Assembly: GCA_943908475.1 (NCBI GenBank)
Contig: CALTTG010000028.1
Span: forward strand, 1-49,957
Direction of reading: 5' to 3'
From: an uncultured Burkholderiales bacterium
Lineage (GTDB): Bacteria; Pseudomonadota; Gammaproteobacteria; Burkholderiales; Burkholderiaceae_C
Length of the DNA stretch: 49,957 nucleotides
Part shown: positions 42,487 to 49,957 of the stretch, piece by piece
How positions within the stretch are numbered: position 1 is the first letter of the stretch
Layout: each line of letters opens with the position of its first letter
Translations under genes and position numbers: made by a program
Notes under the pieces: generated by a model
Told to the model about the DNA's origin: nothing
Database searches by the model: none
What the model saw: the letters and a program-made list of their open reading frames with translations, nothing else

Positions 42487-42548
42487 CACCCCAGCATAGC
42501 GAAACCCAGCACGTCGAGATTGACCAAAGCCCCTGGGCATCGCTACCA

Positions 42549-42570
42549 TTAATGACCCGCTGGTCAATAA
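42549..42570. promoter_or_regulatory. Putative TetR operator between the deacetylase and tetR genes
   Basis: TTAATGACC and GGTCAATAA flank four bases (CGCT), an inverted repeat with nine-base arms and one mismatch. It lies 14-35 bases before the tetR start and about 63-84 bases before the deacetylase start. The TGACC-N4-GGTCA core has the shape of operators bound by TetR-type regulators of RND pumps, so self-repression is likely, and the deacetylase operon may be co-regulated. Confidence 0.7.
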
Positions 42571-42583
42571 CTTGGTTGTGTTC

Positions 42584-43279
42584 ATGCCCGATTGCCCGGA
42601 GACGCCGCTGTCGTCACCGCCCTCACCTGCCCGCCAGCGCCGCAAGGCCGAGCGTCCCCAGCAGTTGCTCGACGCCGCCTTTGCGCTGTTCACGACGAAA
42701 GGGCTCGCGGCCACCCGGGCCGAAGACGTCGCCCAATTGGCCGGCGTGTCCAAAGGCACGCTTTACCGCTACTACGCCAGCAAAGACGAGCTGTTCAAAG
42801 CCGTGGTTCGGCACTCGCTGGGTGAAGTCATCGCCAAAAGCAATGACATCACCGACCACTGGCAAGGCCCCATTGGCGAGTTGATCCAGTTTCTGGCGCA
42901 CACCTGGTGGACCAGCGTGGGCCAGTCGCACGCGTCAGGCATCTTCAAGCTGATCATTTCCGAGGTGGGCAACATGCCTGAGCTGGCGCAGTTTTATGTG
43001 GACGAGGTGATCACCCCGACCCATGACATGCTCTCGCGCACCATCCGACGGGGCATTGAGCAGGGGGAGTTTCGACCGCTGGACGTAACCTCGGTGGTGC
43101 ACGCCTTGATGGCCACGGCACAGTTTCTCGCGCTCTACCCGCAATGCACGGCGGCTTGCCAGCACAACCCTTGGCCGCTGCAACCCGAACACTTCATGAA
43201 AACCCAGATCGAATTGCTGCTGCACGGCCTGAAAGTGCGCCACGACGTCACGCCCGCCAAGGACACCCCATGCGCATGA
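42584..43279 (+). CDS. TetR-family repressor of the RND pump
   Basis: This 231-residue regulator has an N-terminal TetR helix-turn-helix (LLDAAFALFTTKGLAATRAEDVAQLAGVSKGTLYRYYASKDELF) and a C-terminal domain of the type found beside RND pump genes (FKLIISEVGNMPELAQFYVDEVI). It overlaps the adaptor gene by ten bases, so the repressor and the exporter are one transcript. The palindrome just upstream is its probable operator. ATG 42584 is chosen over TTG 42572. Confidence 0.92.
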   Translation: MPDCPETPLSSPPSPARQRRKAERPQQLLDAAFALFTTKGLAATRAEDVAQLAGVSKGTLYRYYASKDELFKAVVRHSLGEVIAKSNDITDHWQGPIGELIQFLAHTWWTSVGQSHASGIFKLIISEVGNMPELAQFYVDEVITPTHDMLSRTIRRGIEQGEFRPLDVTSVVHALMATAQFLALYPQCTAACQHNPWPLQPEHFMKTQIELLLHGLKVRHDVTPAKDTPCA

Positions 43280-44409
43280 GCAAAGGCTGGATCATCGGGC
43301 TGCTGTTGACGGCGCTGTGCACTGCCGGAATCGTGCGTGCCATCGTGAACCAGCGTGCCGAACAAGCGCGAATCACCCAGACTGACGCGGCCAGCGTCGG
43401 CACCTTGGTGCTTCAACCCAGCGACATGACCCAGGCCCAGGTGGCCACACTGGTTCAGTCGGTCGCCGTGTCCGGCAGCATTCAGGCCGTCAGGAGCGTC
43501 AGCATCAAGGCCAGGGTGCCCGGCGAGGTGACGCAGGTCACCGTGCGCGAGGGCATGCCGGTCAAAGCCGGGCAATTGTTGATCCAACTCGATGCCCGTG
43601 AGCTGCAATCGCGTCGCGACCAGGCGGCCCAGCAAGCGGCTGCCGCCAAAGCCCAACTGGACATCGCGCAACGCACGCTCGACAACAACCAGGCCCTGGT
43701 CAACCAGGGCTTCATCTCCCGCAACGCCCTGGACACGGCGCTGTCGAATGTCGCAGCCGCCAAGGCCACCTGGATGGCCATGCGGTCTGCGGTCGAGCTG
43801 GCCGACAAGGCCTTGGCTGACACCCGGCTGATCACGCCGCTGAGCGGTCAAGTGGCCAAACAGCATGTGCAAGTGGGCGAGCGCGTCAATGTCGATGCAC
43901 GCCTGCTCGACGTGGTGGACCTCTCCAAGCTGGAACTGCAAGCGAGCTTGCGCGCAGAAGATGTGGCGGCCCTCAAACCTGGGGTCAGCGGGCAGGTCAA
44001 GGTTGACGGTCTGGGTGACAGCGTGGCGGTGAAAGTGGCCCGCATCAACCCCAGCACCACGGTCGGCACCCGCGCGGTCACGGTCTACCTCAGCGTGGCG
44101 TCCCATCCCGCCTTGCGTCAGGGGCTCTTTGCCAAAGGTCAACTGGAACTCGGTCGCCAAGAGGGCCTGCTGCTGCCACGCACCAGCGTGAAACAGCGAC
44201 CCGAGGGGCTGTTCGTGCAGGTGGTCCGACAAGGCAAAGTGGTGCATCAGGCCGTCCGCCTGGGCGACGAAGGAACCTTGCTGAACGACTCGACACAAGC
44301 CATGGTGCGGGTGCTCGAAGGGGTGCAAGCCGGCGAGAACGTGCTGAAAGAATCGATGGGCCTGGTCAAAGCCGGCAGCGTCGTTCAATTGAGCCCCCGC
44401 CAAGGCTGA
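43270..44409 (+). CDS. RND efflux periplasmic adaptor (membrane fusion protein)
   Basis: This 379-residue adaptor links the RND pump to an outer-membrane channel. An N-terminal membrane anchor (IIGLLLTALCTAGIVRAIV) has no lipobox Cys, and the lipoyl half-motifs (SIKARVPGEVTQVTVREGMPVKAGQLL; TPLSGQVAKQHVQVGERV) flank a helical hairpin (about residues 115-180). A beta-barrel domain follows. ATG 43270 has AAGGA six bases upstream; ATG 43276, which overlaps the tetR stop as ATGA, is the alternative. The pump gene starts six bases after the stop. Confidence 0.92.
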   Translation: MRMSKGWIIGLLLTALCTAGIVRAIVNQRAEQARITQTDAASVGTLVLQPSDMTQAQVATLVQSVAVSGSIQAVRSVSIKARVPGEVTQVTVREGMPVKAGQLLIQLDARELQSRRDQAAQQAAAAKAQLDIAQRTLDNNQALVNQGFISRNALDTALSNVAAAKATWMAMRSAVELADKALADTRLITPLSGQVAKQHVQVGERVNVDARLLDVVDLSKLELQASLRAEDVAALKPGVSGQVKVDGLGDSVAVKVARINPSTTVGTRAVTVYLSVASHPALRQGLFAKGQLELGRQEGLLLPRTSVKQRPEGLFVQVVRQGKVVHQAVRLGDEGTLLNDSTQAMVRVLEGVQAGENVLKESMGLVKAGSVVQLSPRQG

Positions 44410-44415
44410 CCCGGC

Positions 44416-47400
44416 ATGTGGTTCACTCGCCTGTCCATTGGCAACCCGGTCCTGGCCACCATGATGATGCTGGCCTTGGTGGTGCTGGGCCTGTTCTCTT
44501 ACCAGCGCCTGAAGATCGACCAGTTTCCCAACGTCGACTTCCCGACGGTCTCGATTCAGATGGATTACCCCGGGGCCTCGCCGGCCATCGTGGAAAGCGA
44601 AGTCACGCGCAAGGTCGAAGAGTCCGTCAATGCCATCGCGGGCATCAACCAAATTTACTCGCGCAGCTACGAAGGCACCTCGGTTGTCATCGTTCAGTTC
44701 AACCTGGACGTCGAGAGCCGTCGGGCGGCCGACGATGTGCGAGAAAAAATCGCCACCCTCAAGCCCCTGTTGCGCGAAGAGGTGAAAGACGCGCGGGTGC
44801 TGCGCTTTGATCCCGCGAGCCGGCCCATCGTCACGCTCACGGTGTCGGCCCAGCAGGGCCAGATATCGCCCATGGCACTGACCACCCATGCCGATCAAGT
44901 GCTGCGCAAGCGGCTGGAGAACGTGCCAGGCGTGGGCTCCGTCAACTTGGTGGGCGGCGTGAAACGGCAGATCAACATCCACCTGCACCCCAAGGCGCTC
45001 GAGAGCCTGGGCCTCACGCCCGATCAGGTGCTCACTGCCGTGCGCAACGAGAACCAGGACCAGCCTGCTGGCAGCTTGCGCACGCTCGAGCATGAGCGGG
45101 TGGTGCAAGTCAGCGCACGCCTCAAAACGGTCGACGATTTCAAGCAGTTGATCGTGGCCAGCCGCAACGGTCAGGTCATGCGTCTGGGCCAGGTGGCCGA
45201 CGTGATCGACGGTCCCCAAGAGATCGACAGCTTGGCCCTCATCAATGGCGAGCGAGCCCTGGCCATCGAGGTGCTCAAGGCCCAGGGCGAAAACACGCTG
45301 GAAGTGGTCAAAGGCATTCGGGAGGCCCTGGCTGACCTCTCGCCACAGTTGCCGCAAGGCATGCAAGTCAAGATGGTGCGCGACGGCTCTCGCCCCATCG
45401 AGGTGTCGGTCAACACCGTCCGTCAAACCCTGATCGAAGGCGCCCTGCTCACCGTGGGCATTGTGTTCCTGTTCCTCAACTCGTGGCGATCGACCGTCAT
45501 CACCGGGCTGACCCTGCCGATCTCGATCATCGGCACGTTCTTCTTCATGTACCTGATGGGGTTCTCCATCAACATGATCACCCTCATGGCGCTGAGCCTG
45601 AGCGTCGGTTTGTTGATCGACGACGCCATCGTGGTGCGAGAGAACATCGTCAGACACCTGCGCATGGGCAAGAGCGCCTGGCAGGCAGCCATGGATGGCA
45701 CCCAGGAAATCGGATTGGCCGTCCTGGCCACCACGCTGTCGATCGTGGCCGTGTTTCTGCCGATTGGCTTCATGGGCGGCATGATCGGCAAGTTCTTCCA
45801 CGAGTTTGGACTGACCATCGTGGCCGCCGTGATGATTTCGATGTTCGTCAGTTTCACCCTGGACCCGATGCTCTCCAGCGTCTGGCACGACCCGGACGTG
45901 GGCGGCACCAGCTCTCGCCAGGGCTGGTACGACCGCACCATTGGCCGCTTGACCAGCCGGTTCGACGCCCTCACAGAGTCATTGGCCCAAGGCTACGAAC
46001 GCATGCTGGCCTGGGCACTCGACCACCCTGTGGGCACCTTGAGCCTGGCCGGTGCCAGCTTGCTGCTGAGCGTGGCACTGATCCCCTTGCTGGGCACCGA
46101 ATTCGTCCCCCGGGCCGACTACTCCGAGACCTTTGTCAGCTTCCACACGCCCACCGGCACCTCGCTGGAGACCACCGAACAGCGCACGCGCTCGGTGGAG
46201 CGCGTGATCCGCGAGCAAAGCGAAGTCGATTACACCGTGGCCACCATCAACACGGGCTTTGCGCAAGGCCGCAACCAGGTGATGGTCTACGTCAAGCTCA
46301 AGCCACGCCATCAGCGACAGCGCAGCGTCGACCAGCTCTCTGTGCCATTGCGCCAGCGCCTGGCCAGCATGCCGGGCATCACGGTCACTCACGTGGGGGT
46401 GCTCGATGCCTTGGGCGGTCAAAAGCCCATTCAGTTCTCTTTGCAGGGCACCGACCTGACCACCTTGTCACGCCTGAACCAAGACCTGATGAAGGACTTG
46501 CGTCAGATTCCAGGCCTGGTCGACCTCGACAGCAGCCTCAAACCCAACAAACCCACCGTCGATGTCGTCATCGACCGCGACGCCGCAGCCGATCGCGGGC
46601 TGACTGTGGCCAGCATCAGCCGCACGTTGGACGTGCTGATGGCGGGCAAAGTGGCGGGCAGCTGGCGCACCGATGACGACCAGAACCACGACATCCGTGT
46701 GTCGGTGGCGCCTCAGGAGCGCCGCAACATCGACGACCTGGCCCACATCACCCTGGTGAGTGGCCAACACCCCGATGGCAGCCCGCAGACCGTGCGACTC
46801 GATCAGGTCGCCCAACTGCAAGAAGGCTTCGGTCCCAACCAAATCAACCGACGCGACCTGAACCGGGAAATCGAAATCACGGCCAACGTCACCGGACGCT
46901 CGGTGGGCGAAGTCTCGGCCGACATCCGTCGCGTGCTCGATCGCGCCGCGTGGCCACCTGGCTACCAGAGCCGCTTCGGCGGCGCCACCAAGGACATGAA
47001 GGAAGCCTTTGGCTATGCGGTGTCGGCCCTGGTGCTGGCCATCATCTTCATTTACATGATCCTGGCGTCACAGTTCCGCAGCTTCCTGCAACCGCTTTCC
47101 CTGATGAGCGCCCTGCCGCTGACCATGATCGGCGTGGTCGTGACCTTGCTGATGTTTGGCTCGACCTTGAACATGTTTTCGGTCATCGGCATCATCATGC
47201 TCATGGGTCTGGTCACCAAAAACGCCATCTTGCTGGTGGACTTCGCCAACCGGGCCCGTGCCGGACAAGCCAGCGACGAACACAACGGCGAGCCACTGCC
47301 GGCCCTGGATCGGCGAGCCGCCTTGCTGATGGCCGCCCGCGTGCGACTGCGCCCCATCTTGATGACCACCTTGGCCATGGTGTTTGGCATGGTGCCCTTG

Positions 47401-47613
47401 GCCTTTTCGCTCATGGAAGGCTCCGAGCAACGCGCCCCCATGGGGCAGGCCGTCATCGGTGGCGTGATCGCGTCGTCCTTGCTGACCCTGGTGGTTGTGC
47501 CAGTGGTCTACACCCACATTGACCGCCTTTCTGCTTGGGCAAAGCGCCGCTCGGGCACAGAAATGACCGTCAAGCCCACCATTTCCGCCGACAAGCCCGG
47601 CCGCCTTTCTTAA
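44416..47613 (+). CDS. RND efflux pump permease (HAE1/AcrB type)
   Basis: This proton-driven inner-membrane pump exports drugs, solvents or lipids. It has 1065 residues, the usual length. The N-terminal motif is RLSIGNPVLATMMMLALVVLGLFSYQRLKIDQFPNVDFP, and the proton-relay pair Asp402-Asp403 lies in LLIDDAIVVREN in helix 4. A large periplasmic loop is followed by the second repeat (GYAVSALVLAIIFIYMILASQF; GLVTKNAILLVDFAN). The MWFTRLSI start and Asp pair place it in the HAE1 family; substrate cannot be read. It lies between the adaptor and the PIMT-like gene. Confidence 0.95.
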   Translation: MWFTRLSIGNPVLATMMMLALVVLGLFSYQRLKIDQFPNVDFPTVSIQMDYPGASPAIVESEVTRKVEESVNAIAGINQIYSRSYEGTSVVIVQFNLDVESRRAADDVREKIATLKPLLREEVKDARVLRFDPASRPIVTLTVSAQQGQISPMALTTHADQVLRKRLENVPGVGSVNLVGGVKRQINIHLHPKALESLGLTPDQVLTAVRNENQDQPAGSLRTLEHERVVQVSARLKTVDDFKQLIVASRNGQVMRLGQVADVIDGPQEIDSLALINGERALAIEVLKAQGENTLEVVKGIREALADLSPQLPQGMQVKMVRDGSRPIEVSVNTVRQTLIEGALLTVGIVFLFLNSWRSTVITGLTLPISIIGTFFFMYLMGFSINMITLMALSLSVGLLIDDAIVVRENIVRHLRMGKSAWQAAMDGTQEIGLAVLATTLSIVAVFLPIGFMGGMIGKFFHEFGLTIVAAVMISMFVSFTLDPMLSSVWHDPDVGGTSSRQGWYDRTIGRLTSRFDALTESLAQGYERMLAWALDHPVGTLSLAGASLLLSVALIPLLGTEFVPRADYSETFVSFHTPTGTSLETTEQRTRSVERVIREQSEVDYTVATINTGFAQGRNQVMVYVKLKPRHQRQRSVDQLSVPLRQRLASMPGITVTHVGVLDALGGQKPIQFSLQGTDLTTLSRLNQDLMKDLRQIPGLVDLDSSLKPNKPTVDVVIDRDAAADRGLTVASISRTLDVLMAGKVAGSWRTDDDQNHDIRVSVAPQERRNIDDLAHITLVSGQHPDGSPQTVRLDQVAQLQEGFGPNQINRRDLNREIEITANVTGRSVGEVSADIRRVLDRAAWPPGYQSRFGGATKDMKEAFGYAVSALVLAIIFIYMILASQFRSFLQPLSLMSALPLTMIGVVVTLLMFGSTLNMFSVIGIIMLMGLVTKNAILLVDFANRARAGQASDEHNGEPLPALDRRAALLMAARVRLRPILMTTLAMVFGMVPLAFSLMEGSEQRAPMGQAVIGGVIASSLLTLVVVPVVYTHIDRLSAWAKRRSGTEMTVKPTISADKPGRLS

Positions 47614-47660
47614 AATATCCACTTTGGCATTGCGCCATTCAGATTGATCTAGGACCGCAC

Positions 47661-48314
47661 ATGAACGTCGAACAAGCCCGCTTCAACATGATCGAACAAC
47701 AGATCCGCCCCTGGGATGTGCTGGACACGTCGGTGCTGGCCCTGCTCTCGGTTGTTCGCCGCGAAAACTTCGTGCCCGCGGCCCATCGCAGCCTGGCCTT
47801 CATGGACGTGGAGATCCCCCTGCCTGCTGGGCAGTCCATGCTCACCCCGAAAGTCGAAGCCCGCCTGGTGCAAGACCTGAACCTCTCCAAGCGCGACCGC
47901 GTGCTGTTGGTCGGCGCCGGCTCGGGTTATGTCGCCGCCCTGATCGCTCACAAGGCCCAGCGGGTGATTGCCCTCGAAAACCGCGCCGAACTGGCAGATC
48001 TGGCCCGCAGCAACCTGCGCAACAACCAGGTCCACAACGCCGAAGTGCTGCAGGCCGAAGGCAGTGAGGGCCTGGCGGCCCAAGGCCCCTTCGAAGCGAT
48101 CTTGTTGACCGGCTCGGTCACCACCGTGCCCCAAACCCTGCTGGACCAAGTCAAAGCTGGCGGTCGCCTGCTGGCCATCGTGGGCCGTGAGCCGGTGATG
48201 CAAGCCACGCTGTTCAGCAAGTCTGCCCAAGGCAGCGTCACCTCGCGCCGCCTGTTCGACACCGTCGCCGCACCGCTGGACAAGATGGCCGAAGAAATCG
48301 GCTTCACGTTCTGA
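47661..48314 (+). CDS. PIMT-like methyltransferase-fold protein
   Basis: This 217-residue protein resembles protein-L-isoaspartate O-methyltransferase: an N-terminal part with MIEQQIRPWDVLDTSVL and RRENFVP, and a SAM-binding motif GAGSGY at 85-90. It departs from true PIMT at two key places. The substrate motif QTISQPxxVA is replaced by QSMLTPKVEA at 58-67, and the SAM motif I reads VLLVGAGSGY, with Val where the acidic or Glu residue normally sits. It may have a changed substrate or have lost repair activity. ATG 47661 has AGGA six bases upstream. It stands 47 bases after the pump and 72 before tolC. Confidence 0.85.
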   Translation: MNVEQARFNMIEQQIRPWDVLDTSVLALLSVVRRENFVPAAHRSLAFMDVEIPLPAGQSMLTPKVEARLVQDLNLSKRDRVLLVGAGSGYVAALIAHKAQRVIALENRAELADLARSNLRNNQVHNAEVLQAEGSEGLAAQGPFEAILLTGSVTTVPQTLLDQVKAGGRLLAIVGREPVMQATLFSKSAQGSVTSRRLFDTVAAPLDKMAEEIGFTF

Positions 48315-48386
48315 CCTCGCCCCATCTCAGACGTCCCGCACTCACCCGCCCGGCTTGACCGGGCCCGCCCACCAAGAAGGAACCCC

Positions 48387-49823
48387 ATGTCGACTCCAGG
48401 TTTTCGCAGCGAAGCAGCCTCTCTGGCACACCCCACCGGGTTTCGCGTCATCTCGGCGGCCGTGGCCGTGTTCTTGTCCTGCTGGGCGGCAGGTGCTACC
48501 GCGCAAAGCCTGAGCGAGCTCTACCAGGCGGCCCGCAACTACGATGCAGCGTATCAATCGGCTCTGCAACAGGCGGAAGCAAACCGCTACAAGGTCGAAC
48601 AAGCCAAGGCCGCACGTCTGCTAAGCCTGGGGCTGAAGGCCTCGATTGCACGGCAGCACTTCGACTCGTCGACCGACACCAATGTGGATGCTTCGAGTGC
48701 GGGGCCCGGTAGCGGCGCAGTCAACTCCGCACAGGCCGCGCTGCAAAGCAACAACTTCAGCGTCACCAACAAAAACATCGCCCTGCAAGCACGCCAGTCG
48801 CTGTTCAACAAAACCATCAACACCACCATTTTGCAAGCGGAGGAATCGCTCAAGGTGGTGAATGCAGAGCTGCGCATCGCTGAAGACGATCTGATCGTTC
48901 GGCTGACTCAGGCCTATTTCGATGTGCTCGCCGCAGGCGATGTGCTCAACACGGCCCAGACGAACAAAAAGGCCCTGGCCGAGCAACTGGCTTCTGCCAA
49001 GCGCAACTTCGAAGTCGGCAACGCCACCATCACCGACACGCGTGAAGCGCAAGCACGCCACGACCTGGCCACGGCGCAAGAGATCGCGGCCGAGAACGAT
49101 CTGAAGGTCAAGTCGATTGCGCTCGACCAGCTGGTGGGCATCAACAATGTGCAACCCAAGCCACTGGGCTCGCCCGTGACCATGCCCACGCTGCAACCGG
49201 CGACCGCCGACGAATGGGTGGCCATGACCGCGCAGTCGGCTCAAACGCAGCGTGCGGAAAGCGGCTACCAGGTGGCGCGCATCGAGTCTGACAAGGCCAA
49301 GGGTGAGTTCCTGCCCACCGCCGACCTGGTGGGCACCATCAGCAAGACCGACATCGACGGCAACGCGACGGCCGCATTGGCGTCGTCCAATGGCACCAGC
49401 GCCTCGCTGGGTCTGGAAGTGAACGTGCCCTTGTTCACGGGCTTTTCGTCGGTCAATCGTGTCAAGGAAACCGCCGCCTTGCTGACCAAGAGCGAGCGTG
49501 ATCTGGACAATGCCCGCCGCAGCACGGCCTTGATCACGCGTCAGGCCTTCTTCGGCGTGCAGTCGGGCCTGGCCCAAGTCAAGGCCCTGGAAGCCGCTGA
49601 AGCGTCGGCCAAGCTGGCGCTTGAGGCCACCCAACTGGGCTACCGAGTGGGCGTGCGTGTCAACAAGGACGTTCTGGACGCCCAGACCGCGCTGGCGACC
49701 ACACAGAAGGACCTCTACAAAGCCCGCTACGACGTGATCGTGGGGACCATGAAGCTTCGCCAAGCCAGTGGCAGCCTCAAGGCCGATGACTTGAACAACC
49801 TCAGCAACCTGCTGAGCCGCTGA
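48387..49823 (+). CDS. tolC: TolC-family outer-membrane efflux channel
   Basis: This outer-membrane channel for type I secretion or RND export has 478 residues. An N-terminal signal peptide is present, with likely cleavage after ATAQ near 36. Two repeats of the helical-barrel domain include SLSELYQAARNYDAAYQSAL, the coiled segments rich in Ala/Gln, LTQAYFDVLAAGDVL, and in the second half LITRQAFFGVQSGLAQVKALEAAEASAKLALEATQLGYRVGVRVNKDVLDA. This matches the TIGR01844-type TolC pattern. ATG 48387 has GAAGGA upstream. The RND adaptor and pump two genes earlier are the likely partners. Confidence 0.93.
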   Translation: MSTPGFRSEAASLAHPTGFRVISAAVAVFLSCWAAGATAQSLSELYQAARNYDAAYQSALQQAEANRYKVEQAKAARLLSLGLKASIARQHFDSSTDTNVDASSAGPGSGAVNSAQAALQSNNFSVTNKNIALQARQSLFNKTINTTILQAEESLKVVNAELRIAEDDLIVRLTQAYFDVLAAGDVLNTAQTNKKALAEQLASAKRNFEVGNATITDTREAQARHDLATAQEIAAENDLKVKSIALDQLVGINNVQPKPLGSPVTMPTLQPATADEWVAMTAQSAQTQRAESGYQVARIESDKAKGEFLPTADLVGTISKTDIDGNATAALASSNGTSASLGLEVNVPLFTGFSSVNRVKETAALLTKSERDLDNARRSTALITRQAFFGVQSGLAQVKALEAAEASAKLALEATQLGYRVGVRVNKDVLDAQTALATTQKDLYKARYDVIVGTMKLRQASGSLKADDLNNLSNLLSR

Positions 49824-49870
49824 CCCCACCGAGGCACGGGCCCCAAAAGCCCGGCAAAATAAACCGGCAC

Positions 49871-49899
49871 AAAAAAGCCCCTTTGCACGCAAAGGGGCT
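49871..49899 (-). terminator. Rho-independent terminator of the tRNA-Thr gene
   Basis: AGCCCCTTTG and CAAAGGGGCT form a perfect ten-base stem with loop CACG (49876-49899), followed on the minus strand by six T. It lies nine bases after the tRNA 3' end. The same hairpin could slow transcription arriving from tolC on the plus strand but lacks a T run in that direction. Confidence 0.85.
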
Positions 49900-49907
49900 G
49901 ATTCAAG

Positions 49908-49957
49908 TGGTGCCGGCTGTCGGATTCGAACTGACGACCTACCGCTTACAAGGCGGT
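49908..49957 (-). tRNA. tRNA-Thr (TGT), 3' part cut by the window edge
   Basis: The minus strand shows the anticodon stem ACCGC/GCGGT around loop CTTGTAA (anticodon TGT), a variable region AGGTC, a T arm with TTCGAAT, the acceptor half AGCCGGC, discriminator A and encoded CCA. About 50 bases are present; the D arm and 5' acceptor are beyond the edge. The T stem GTCAG/CCGAC has one A-C mismatch. Confidence 0.85.

Noticed and set aside
43135..45888. A 917-codon open frame on the minus strand
   Set aside because: It is antisense to the RND adaptor and pump genes, with the same His/Asp/Gln-rich composition. It is a codon-bias shadow.
1..49957. CRISPR arrays, insertion sequences, toxin-antitoxin pairs or phage-defence genes
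   Set aside because: No repeat-spacer arrays, transposase motifs or defence domains were found. Apart from the integrase fragment the window is ordinary core and catabolic chromosome.

Overview
The window is GC-rich bacterial chromosome, most likely from a betaproteobacterium of the order Burkholderiales (Comamonadaceae/Aquabacterium-like). This is an inference from gene content: an hrcA-nadK-recN block, a liv transporter whose LivM has a long C-terminal tail, a lipA-lifO lipase/foldase pair, and abundant beta-oxidation and branched-chain amino-acid catabolism genes. Coding density is high, no gene-free stretch exceeds 300 bases, and no CRISPR array, insertion sequence or prophage body is visible.

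Layout. 1-487: the C-terminal end of a tyrosine integrase abutting the 3' end of a tRNA-Met(CAT), the probable edge of an integrated element lying left of the window. 767-2839: secreted lipase and its membrane-anchored foldase. 3023-8536: a five-gene plus-strand operon covering valine catabolism from isobutyryl-CoA to propionyl-CoA. 8464-13930: a minus-strand operon (acyl-CoA dehydrogenase, two thiolases, SDR dehydrogenase, AraC regulator) suited to beta-oxidation of short or branched acyl-CoAs. 14169-16447: two more AraC regulators of the same architecture. 16477-19316: a pectinacetylesterase-family secreted hydrolase, a 78-residue unknown protein and a PF10118 ferritin-like protein. 19353-20673: two glutathione S-transferases. 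20716-25305: hrcA, divergent from nadK-recN-rapZ.

25340-30890: a six-gene minus-strand operon (acyl-CoA dehydrogenase, Dabb protein, SDR, thioesterase, zinc-free NADP oxidoreductase, SDR). 30967-33069: a FadB-like bifunctional enzyme bounded by putative terminators. 33198-38420: livKHMGF branched-chain amino-acid ABC transporter. 38613-40244: medium/long-chain acyl-CoA ligase. 40378-42486: nitroreductase, thioesterase and HDAC-family deacetylase in one operon, divergent from 42584-47613: tetR plus RND adaptor and pump. 47661-49823: a PIMT-like methyltransferase homologue and a TolC-family outer-membrane channel. The window ends in a tRNA-Thr cut by its edge.

How it fits together: lipase releases fatty acids, the ligase activates them, and the acyl-CoA dehydrogenases, FadB-like protein, thiolases and SDRs oxidise them, while the Liv system imports branched-chain amino acids whose CoA esters enter the valine and isoleucine-type operons. 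The RND adaptor, pump and TolC channel form a plausible tripartite exporter. I did not find a clearly new multi-gene system. The most useful leads are regulatory DNA (a 38-bp-phased repeat between the divergent operon and AraC gene, a TetR operator, hairpins between livK and livH) and protein oddities (Arg for Lys in the LivF Walker A, the LivM tail, the altered PIMT homologue).
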